Source: Pseudomonas frederiksbergensis (GTDB lineage Bacteria > Pseudomonadota > Gammaproteobacteria > Pseudomonadales > Pseudomonadaceae). From it: a DNA stretch of 64,000 bases. Every line of letters begins with the position of its first letter. Within the stretch, counting starts at the first letter, position 1. The translations under genes were made by a program, and so were the position numbers. Positions 56,027-64,000 of this stretch are shown here, one piece after another. Below the pieces are notes generated by a model. It made no database searches and had not been told where the DNA came from. It saw only the letters and a list, made by a program, of their open reading frames with translations. The stretch is from the NCBI RefSeq assembly GCF_035751725.1, contig NZ_CP142104.1:1426001-1490000 (forward strand). Reading direction: 5' to 3'.

Positions 56027-57046
56027 ATGCTGGTGATGCGCCCCGCGCAAATGGCTGACCTGGGTGAGGTACAGCGCCTGGCTGCGGACAGTCCGATCGG
56101 TGTCACTTCCTTGCCGGATGACGTGGAACGCCTGAGCGACAAGATCGCCGCAAGCGAAGCCTCGTTTGCCGCCGAAGTCAGCTTCAACGGTGAAGAGAGC
56201 TATTTCTTCGTCCTTGAAGACACCGCGACCGGCAAGTTGGCCGGCTGTTCGGCCATTGTCGCTTCGGCCGGTTACTCCGAACCGTTCTACAGCTTTCGCA
56301 ACGAGACCTTCGTTCACGCCTCCCGTGAGTTGAAGATCCACAACAAGATCCACGTTCTCTCCCAGTGCCACGACCTGACCGGCAACAGTCTGCTGACGAG
56401 TTTCTACGTCGTGCCGGAACTGGTCGGATCGCCTTGGGCCGAACTCAACTCCCGTGGGCGCCTGCTGTTTGTCGCCAGCCACCCGGAGCGCTTCGCCGAT
56501 TCGGTGGTGACCGAGATCGTCGGCTATAGCGATGAGAATGGCGACTCGCCGTTCTGGGACGCCATCGGTCGCAACTTCTTCGACCTCAACTACGCCGCCG
56601 CCGAGCGCTTGTGCGGGTTGAAAAGCCGGACCTTCCTCGCCGAGCTGATGCCGCATTACCCGATCTACGTGCCGCTGCTGCCGGATGCCGCCCAGGAAGC
56701 CATGGGCCAGGTCCACCCGCGTGCGCAGATCACCTTCGACATCCTGATGCGCGAGGGCTTCGAGACTGATCACTACATCGACATCTTCGACGGTGGCCCG
56801 ACCCTGCATGCCCGTGTCTCGGGCATCCGCTCGATCGCCCAGAGCCGCGTGGTGCCGGTCAAGATTGGTGAACCGGTCAAGGGTGCCGGCCGCCAATACC
56901 TGGTGGCCAATGCCCAATTGCAGGATTACCGCGCCGTGCTGCTTGAGCTCGATTACGCACCAGGCAAGCCAGTGACGCTGGACATGGAAGCGGCCGAAGC
57001 CTTGGGCGTCGGCGAGGGCGCCAGCGTGCGCCTGGTAGCCGTATAA
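56027..57046 (+). CDS. aruF: Arginine/ornithine N-succinyltransferase, alpha subunit
   Basis: A 339-residue subunit of the AstA-type heteromeric enzyme that moves succinyl from succinyl-CoA to arginine or ornithine. Typical blocks are present: MRPAQMADLGEVQRLAADS, LTGNSLLTSFYVVPEL and SPFWDAIGRNFFDLNYAAAERL. AAGGAG lies before the ATG. aruG follows after 54 bases and is a paralogue from an old duplication. Confidence 0.93.
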   Translation: MLVMRPAQMADLGEVQRLAADSPIGVTSLPDDVERLSDKIAASEASFAAEVSFNGEESYFFVLEDTATGKLAGCSAIVASAGYSEPFYSFRNETFVHASRELKIHNKIHVLSQCHDLTGNSLLTSFYVVPELVGSPWAELNSRGRLLFVASHPERFADSVVTEIVGYSDENGDSPFWDAIGRNFFDLNYAAAERLCGLKSRTFLAELMPHYPIYVPLLPDAAQEAMGQVHPRAQITFDILMREGFETDHYIDIFDGGPTLHARVSGIRSIAQSRVVPVKIGEPVKGAGRQYLVANAQLQDYRAVLLELDYAPGKPVTLDMEAAEALGVGEGASVRLVAV

Positions 57047-57100
57047 CGCTTTACAGCTGAGTTTCGCGGGTGGCGTGAGCGGCCCGTCTGAGGAGATAGC

Positions 57101-59592
<2,492 letters not shown>

Positions 59593-59597
59593 CCCTT

Positions 59598-59659
59598 TTC
59601 GCGAGCAGGCTCGCTCCCACAGGGATTTGCAAAGTCCTTGTGGGAGCGAGCCTGCTCCG
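59598..59659. repeat. REPIN of family B between aruD and aruB
   Basis: TTCGCGAGCAGGCTCGCTCC with trailing CACAGG and the inverted CCTTGTGGGAGCGAGCCTGC with following TCCGG bracket about 15 bases. It begins six bases after the aruD stop, inside the operon. Confidence 0.85.
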
Positions 59660-59736
59660 GGCGGCGATCCGACGATGGCCGCGCTTACAGCCGATATTGA
59701 TGCCTATAAAAAACAGATTCTCGTGGAGCCTCGCTG

Positions 59737-61083
59737 ATGAAATCCTATGAAGTCAACTTTGACGGTCTAGTGGGGCCGACCCATAACTACGGCGGGCTCT
59801 CCTACGGCAACGTCGCCTCCCAGAGCAACAGCCAGCAGTCTTCCAACCCCAAGGAAGCAGCGCTGCAGGGCCTGGCGAAAATGAAGGCGCTGATGGACAT
59901 GGGCTTCCAGCAAGGTGTGCTGGCGCCGCAGGAGCGCCCCGACGTGGCGGCCCTGCGCCGGCTGGGCTTTGCCGGCAGCGACGCGCAGGTCATCCAGCGG
60001 GCCGCGAAAGAAGCGATGCCGTTGCTGGTTGCCAGTTGTTCGGCCTCGAGCATGTGGGTGGCCAACGCCGCCACGGTCAGCCCGAGCGCCGACACCGCCG
60101 ATGGCCGCGTGCATTTCACTGCAGCCAACCTGAACTGCAAATACCACCGCAGCATCGAGCATCCGACCACCAGTCGCGTGTTGGGGGCGATGTTCGCGAA
60201 CCAGCAACACTTCGCCCACCACGCCGCATTGCCGGCCGTGGCGCAGTTCGGCGACGAAGGCGCGGCCAACCACACCCGTTTCTGCCGCGCGTATGGCGAG
60301 GCCGGTGTCGAATTCTTCGTCTTCGGTCGCAGTGCTTTCGACAACCGTTATCCGGCGCCGCAAAAATACCCGGCGCGCCAGACCCTCGAAGCCTCCCAGG
60401 CGGTTGCCCGCCTGCACGGCCTGCGGGAGGAGGGCGTGGTCTACGCGCAACAGAACCCGTCGGTGATCGATCAGGGCGTGTTCCACAACGACGTGATCGC
60501 GGTGGGCAATGGCGAAGTGCTGTTCTACCACGAGGACGCGTTCCTCGAGACTGACAAAGTGTTGGCCGAGCTGAGCGGCAAACTCGCCAAGGTCGGTGGG
60601 AAATTTCAATCGGTGTGCGTACCGCGTTCGGCGGTCACCGTCGATGACGCAGTACGTTCCTACCTGTTCAATAGCCAGTTGCTGTCACGTCCTGACGGCT
60701 CGATGCTGTTGATCGTGCCGGAAGAATGCCGTAGCAACGAACGCGTCTGGCAGTACCTGCAAGGCCTGACGGGCGCTGGCGGGGTGATCCGTGAAGTGAA
60801 GGTCTTCGATCTCAAGCAAAGCATGCAGAACGGCGGCGGCCCGGCTTGCCTGCGGTTGCGCGTGGCGCTGAACGAAACCGAACTGGCGGCCGTCAACCCA
60901 GGGGTTATCATGACCGCGCCGCTGTACGATTCGCTGACCCAATGGGTCGAGAACCACTACCGCGACCGCATGACCGAAAACGACCTGGCGGACCCGCAAT
61001 TACTGCTCGAATGCCGGTCGGCCCTGGATGAGCTGACACAAATCCTTAAACTTGGCTCGGTCTATCCTTTCCAGATCAATTGA
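59737..61083 (+). CDS. aruB: N-succinylarginine dihydrolase
   Basis: A 448-residue enzyme of the amidinotransferase fold that converts succinylarginine to succinylornithine, two NH3 and CO2. The N-terminal [16 protein letters not shown], the His-containing [11 protein letters not shown] and the nucleophile Cys in [12 protein letters not shown] are all present. It follows aruD after 144 bases that contain a REPIN. Confidence 0.95.
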   Translation: MKSYEVNFDGLVGPTHNYGGLSYGNVASQSNSQQSSNPKEAALQGLAKMKALMDMGFQQGVLAPQERPDVAALRRLGFAGSDAQVIQRAAKEAMPLLVASCSASSMWVANAATVSPSADTADGRVHFTAANLNCKYHRSIEHPTTSRVLGAMFANQQHFAHHAALPAVAQFGDEGAANHTRFCRAYGEAGVEFFVFGRSAFDNRYPAPQKYPARQTLEASQAVARLHGLREEGVVYAQQNPSVIDQGVFHNDVIAVGNGEVLFYHEDAFLETDKVLAELSGKLAKVGGKFQSVCVPRSAVTVDDAVRSYLFNSQLLSRPDGSMLLIVPEECRSNERVWQYLQGLTGAGGVIREVKVFDLKQSMQNGGGPACLRLRVALNETELAAVNPGVIMTAPLYDSLTQWVENHYRDRMTENDLADPQLLLECRSALDELTQILKLGSVYPFQIN

Positions 61084-61152
61084 AAGCGCGCGCGACCTGA
61101 CTACAGTCAAAGCAGGGCGCGTTGCCTTATCCCCAGACGAGAATGTAAAAAC

Positions 61153-61440
61153 ATGAGCGATACCCTGCAGCTGATCCTTGAAGACACCGACGGCACGCAA
61201 CTGGAAACCTCCTGCACCCGCGTCGCGGTGATGTGGCAGGGCAAGGAGTTGTGGATCCAGCAAGATGGCCGCGGTCAGCTGCTGATCGGCGTCGACGTCG
61301 AGGAAGGGGACGAGGAATACGCCAACCTGCTGTTGCGTCCGTTGGCCACCAACCTGGTCAGCCTGCAACTGGAAATGGAGCCGGCGGAGCTTGGCGATGA
61401 CGACCACGTCCATGGCCCGGATTGCGGCCACGACCATTAA
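61153..61440 (+). CDS. Conserved small protein with His-rich tail
   Basis: A 95-residue acidic protein (MSDTLQLILEDTDGTQLETS start) whose C-terminus reads DDDHVHGPDCGHDH, a probable metal-binding tail. It lies between aruB and aruE, as PA0900 does in P. aeruginosa. No enzymatic function is known; metal supply to the zinc enzyme AruE is a possible but untested role. Confidence 0.75.
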   Translation: MSDTLQLILEDTDGTQLETSCTRVAVMWQGKELWIQQDGRGQLLIGVDVEEGDEEYANLLLRPLATNLVSLQLEMEPAELGDDDHVHGPDCGHDH

Positions 61441-61452
61441 GGAAACCGCATT

Positions 61453-62460
61453 ATGCTCGCCCTCGGCAAACTGCTTGAACTGACCCTCGCCGGCCGTGAA
61501 CCGGCGGAGAAGACTCAACTGACTGTCGAAGGCGTACGGATGCGCTGGTTGAGCGAGGGCGCGCTGGAGGTCAAGCCGCCCGAAGCCCGGGATAATGGCC
61601 TGGACCTGCTGCTGTCGGCCGGTATCCACGGCAACGAAACCGCGCCGATCGAATTGCTCGACCGCCTGTTGCATGACATCGCCCGTGGCGACCTGAAGCC
61701 CCGTGCACGCATTCTTTTCCTGTTTGGCAATCCCGAGGCCATTCGTCGCGGCGAGCGCTTCGTCGAACAGGACGTCAACCGCTTGTTCAATGGTCGCCAT
61801 GAGCTGAGCGGCGGCCCCGAGGCGTTGCGCGCCTGTGAACTGGAACGGCTGGCGGCGAGTTTCTTCAGCGTGCCGGACCGCAGCCGCTTGCACTACGACC
61901 TGCACACCGCCATTCGTGGCTCGAAGATCGAGCAGTTCGCCTTGTACCCGTGGAAGGAAGGCCGCCAGCATTCGCGCCGAGAACTGGCGCGCCTGCGTGC
62001 GGCGGGCATGGAGGCGGTGTTGTTGCAGAACAAACCGTCCATCGTGTTCAGCGCCTATACCTACGACCAGCTTGGCGCCGAGTCCTTCACCCTGGAACTG
62101 GGCAAGGCCCGGCCATTTGGCCAGAACGACGGCGTCAATGTCGGCTTGTTGGAAACCCGTCTGCACCAGATCATCGAAGGCAACGAGCCGGAGACGGAAG
62201 GCAGCCTGGACGGTCTGCAACTGTTCAGCGTGGCGCGGGAAATCATCAAGCACAGCGACAGCTTCCGCCTGAACCTGCCGGCAGATATCGAGAACTTCTC
62301 CGAGCTTGAAAAAGGTTATGTGCTGGCTGAGGACATCGCCCAGACCCGCTGGGTGATCGAGGAGGAGGGCGCGCGGATCATCTTCCCGAACCCCAGGGTC
62401 AAGAATGGCTTGCGGGCTGGCATTTTGATCGTGCCGGCGACGGATGAAAGCCTGGCCTGA
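61453..62460 (+). CDS. aruE: Succinylglutamate desuccinylase
   Basis: A 335-residue zinc hydrolase of the AstE/aspartoacylase family, final step of the pathway, giving glutamate and succinate. Zinc ligands are visible in [11 protein letters not shown] (His and Glu) and [10 protein letters not shown] (His), with the catalytic Glu in [12 protein letters not shown]. It starts 12 bases after the small His-rich protein. Confidence 0.94.
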   Translation: MLALGKLLELTLAGREPAEKTQLTVEGVRMRWLSEGALEVKPPEARDNGLDLLLSAGIHGNETAPIELLDRLLHDIARGDLKPRARILFLFGNPEAIRRGERFVEQDVNRLFNGRHELSGGPEALRACELERLAASFFSVPDRSRLHYDLHTAIRGSKIEQFALYPWKEGRQHSRRELARLRAAGMEAVLLQNKPSIVFSAYTYDQLGAESFTLELGKARPFGQNDGVNVGLLETRLHQIIEGNEPETEGSLDGLQLFSVAREIIKHSDSFRLNLPADIENFSELEKGYVLAEDIAQTRWVIEEEGARIIFPNPRVKNGLRAGILIVPATDESLA

Positions 62461-62476
62461 CGCCCAGATCATTCCA

Positions 62477-62506
62477 ATGTGGGAACGGGCAGCCCGCTCC
62501 CACAGG
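62477..62506. repeat. REP-like palindrome (family B)
   Basis: TGTGGGAACGGGC and GCCCGCTCCCACA form an inverted repeat with one mismatch. It lies between the convergent aruE and ribH genes and might assist termination. Confidence 0.65.
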
Positions 62507-62519
62507 CTTTTTCCAGCTT

Positions 62520-63029
62520 TTAGACCGCTACCGCCCGCTGTTCACTGCGACGCAATGCCCGGGTCTTGTGCAGCGTATCGGCGCAGGTTTTCGCCGCTTC
62601 CTGGCCCTTGTGCACGAAGTGCTCGAAGAAGAACTTCTGATGTTCTTCCCCAGCGTGGAAGTGATGCGGCGTCAGCACGACCGAGAACACCGGTACTTCG
62701 GTTTCCAATTGCACCTGCATCAAGCCGCTGATCACCGATTGGGCGACGAATTCGTGGCGGTAGATGCCGCCATCCACCACCAGGCCGGCGGCGACGATAC
62801 CGGCGTAGCGGCCTGATCTGGCCAGCAGCTTGGCGTGCAGCGGGATTTCGAACGCGCCGCCGACTTCGAAAAAGTCGATGTCACTTTCCTGGTAGCCCTG
62901 GCTGAGCATTTCGGCGACGAAGCCTTTACGGCTCTGGTCGACGATTTCCTTGTGCCAGCAGGCTTGGATGAACGCGACGCGCTCGCCCGGATGGGTTTTG
63001 GCCTTGCTGTCGATTGCGGTGGGTTGCAT
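62520..63029 (-). CDS. ribH: 6,7-dimethyl-8-ribityllumazine synthase, type II
   Basis: A 169-residue lumazine synthase that forms the riboflavin precursor from the ribityl pyrimidine and dihydroxybutanone phosphate. It follows the RibH2 (Brucella, decameric) branch: VAFIQACWHKEIVDQ, GGAFEIPLHAKLLA, GGIYRHEFVAQSVI and VVLTPHHFHAGEEHQ. Its length and sequence differ from the capsid-type RibH usually found in the main rib cluster. An FMN riboswitch precedes it. Confidence 0.9.
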   Translation of the reverse strand: MQPTAIDSKAKTHPGERVAFIQACWHKEIVDQSRKGFVAEMLSQGYQESDIDFFEVGGAFEIPLHAKLLARSGRYAGIVAAGLVVDGGIYRHEFVAQSVISGLMQVQLETEVPVFSVVLTPHHFHAGEEHQKFFFEHFVHKGQEAAKTCADTLHKTRALRRSEQRAVAV

Positions 63030-63133
63030 GTTCTGGTTCCTGTTTGTGTGAAAAACAGGGCGTCATGAATCGAAGGGGATTCGAGGGTGCGCCGGGCACA
63101 AGACAGTCGCAGGCGGCCCTTGGGTGTCAATCC

Positions 63134-63295
63134 CGTTCTCTCTTCATCCGGACTATGACCGTCGGCCCCGGGATCACACCGGGTCTGCTGACCTTGTCGA
63201 TACATCCCAAAAACGATGTGCCGCCAAGCGCTCGCGGGCTATGCGCATTGCGCGCAATTACCGCCGGTGGGGAATTGCACCCCGCCCTGAGAACG
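63134..63295 (-). promoter_or_regulatory. FMN riboswitch (RFN element)
   Basis: The minus strand carries the RFN hallmarks in order: CTCAGGGCGGGGTGCAATTC, CCCACCGGCGGTAAT, then AGCCCGCGAGCG, GGTCAGCAGA, CCCGGTGTGATCCCGGGGCC, GACGGTCATAGTCCGGATG and GAGAGAACG closing the basal stem. It lies 105 bases before ribH and would reduce its expression when FMN is plentiful. Confidence 0.95.
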
Positions 63296-63378
63296 TTTTG
63301 CCGCCACATTTTGTGACGGCGGACGATTTTTAACACATATTCCGATGCAGTGCATGACCAGGAGCCAAGGGCACGCAC

Positions 63379-63472
63379 TGTGGAGAGGGAGCTTGCTCCC
63401 GTTGGAATGCGAAGCAGACCCAATCTCTGGCGGCTCCTTCGTAGCCGAGCGGGAGCAAGCTCCCTCGCCACG
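63379..63472. repeat. REPIN of family A between ribH and the aldolase gene
   Basis: TGTGGAGAGGGAGCTTGCTCC and the inverted GGAGCAAGCTCCCTCGCCAC enclose about 45 bases. It is a complete REP doublet. Confidence 0.88.
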
Positions 63473-63567
63473 GAAATTCCTTGGGCCGGGCTTGATTAAT
63501 TCTGCTCTTACCCGCAGTAATTGCCCTCCGAAAGGGAATTCTCCCACCAGAACCCGAGGCCAGATTC

Positions 63568-64000
63568 ATGAGTGTTATCGATCTTCGCAGCGACACGGTC
63601 ACCCAACCTTCCGCCGGCATGCTGGATGCCATGGCCAGTGCGCCGACCGGCGACGATGTATATGGCGAAGACCCGACCGTCAATCGCCTCGAAGCTGAAC
63701 TGGCCGCGCGCCTGGGGTTCGCTGCGGCGCTGTTCGTGCCCACGGGCACCATGAGCAACCTGTTGGGGTTGATGGCCCACTGCGACCGCGGCGATGAATA
63801 CATCGTCGGCCAACAGGCCCACACCTACAAATACGAAGGCGGCGGTGCGGCGGTGCTCGGCTCGATCCAGCCCCAGCCCCTCGAAGTGCAGGCGGATGGC
63901 TCTTTGGACCTGGCGCACGTCGCCGCGGCGATCAAGCCCGATGACTTTCATTTTGCCCGCACCCGCTTGCTGGCCCTGGAAAACACCATGCAGGGCAAGG
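63568..64000 (+). CDS. ltaE: Low-specificity L-threonine aldolase, 3' truncated by the window edge
   Basis: The first 144 residues of a PLP-dependent threonine aldolase, which splits threonine or allo-threonine to glycine and acetaldehyde. [28 protein letters not shown] and [13 protein letters not shown] are typical. The PLP Lys lies beyond the window. The start at ATG 63568 follows GAGG. Position after the aru genes agrees with PA0902 in P. aeruginosa. Confidence 0.92.
   Translation, partial: MSVIDLRSDTVTQPSAGMLDAMASAPTGDDVYGEDPTVNRLEAELAARLGFAAALFVPTGTMSNLLGLMAHCDRGDEYIVGQQAHTYKYEGGGAAVLGSIQPQPLEVQADGSLDLAHVAAAIKPDDFHFARTRLLALENTMQGK

Overview
The window is chromosomal DNA from a Pseudomonas of the P. 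fluorescens group. It is GC-rich and dense with genes, and it carries many short REP/REPIN repeats of the kind common in that group. Long blocks keep the gene order known from P. aeruginosa: groEL-colRS-methyltransferase-inaA-mexVW-iron operon; the cpx locus; yciI-yciB; acs-aotJQMP-argR-aruCFGDB-aruE-threonine aldolase. Family and synteny statements come from memory of these families and genomes. No database search was run.

Layout. 1-6.4 kb: 3' end of groL, a PAP2-type membrane protein, the ColRS two-component system and its downstream LPS-core operon (methyltransferase, InaA-like kinase, small membrane protein). 6.4-10.6 kb: a MexVW-type RND efflux pair. 10.7-14.4 kb: a DUF1111 / imelysin / DUF1513 operon typical of iron regulation. 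14.5-17.7 kb: a Cpx-type envelope-stress locus (coiled-coil protein, CpxR, Spy/CpxP-like protein, CpxA-like kinase) with a tandem CpxR-like box. 17.8-23.7 kb: YciI, YciB, RNase AM, YciO, ScpA, ScpB, a DUF1289 protein and RluB.

23.8-25.3 kb holds the most unusual locus. A 45-codon peptide gene with a near-perfect ribosome binding site is followed by an intergenic hairpin and a gene for an M29-aminopeptidase-like protein. The peptide gene is preceded by a potential pseudoknotted RNA leader and a candidate promoter with a 14-bp palindrome in its spacer. The arrangement resembles a minimal ribosomally made, modified peptide (RiPP) system; this is an inference. Next comes aroP, preceded by a 20-codon ORF with two Trp codons that could be a regulatory leader peptide.

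27.5-41 kb: ArfB, an MFS transporter, small proteins, a chemoreceptor, a CorA/ZntB-type transporter, a PepSY protein, GlpQ, a GATase/monooxygenase/LysR cluster with two suspected one-base frame problems, a TetR regulator with a metallo-beta-lactamase-fold enzyme, an XRE regulator, an AraC regulator and a TauE/SafE permease. 41-44.8 kb is an accessory patch: a putative zinc-finger protein of unknown function and a hipA-hipB type toxin-antitoxin pair in the order toxin first. Upstream of hipA is an array of 16-bp operator-like palindromes in 21-bp register, and two same-orientation REP copies bracket the pair.

44.8-64 kb: nrdB without an adjacent nrdA, two small exported proteins, acs, the arginine/ornithine uptake operon aotJQMP with argR, and the arginine succinyltransferase catabolic genes (aruC, F, G, D, B, E). 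ArgR-type half-sites lie before aotJ and aruC, so import and breakdown of arginine probably respond to the same AraC-type ArgR. The window closes with a type-II lumazine synthase behind an FMN riboswitch and the start of a threonine aldolase gene. I found no rRNA, tRNA, insertion sequence or CRISPR array.
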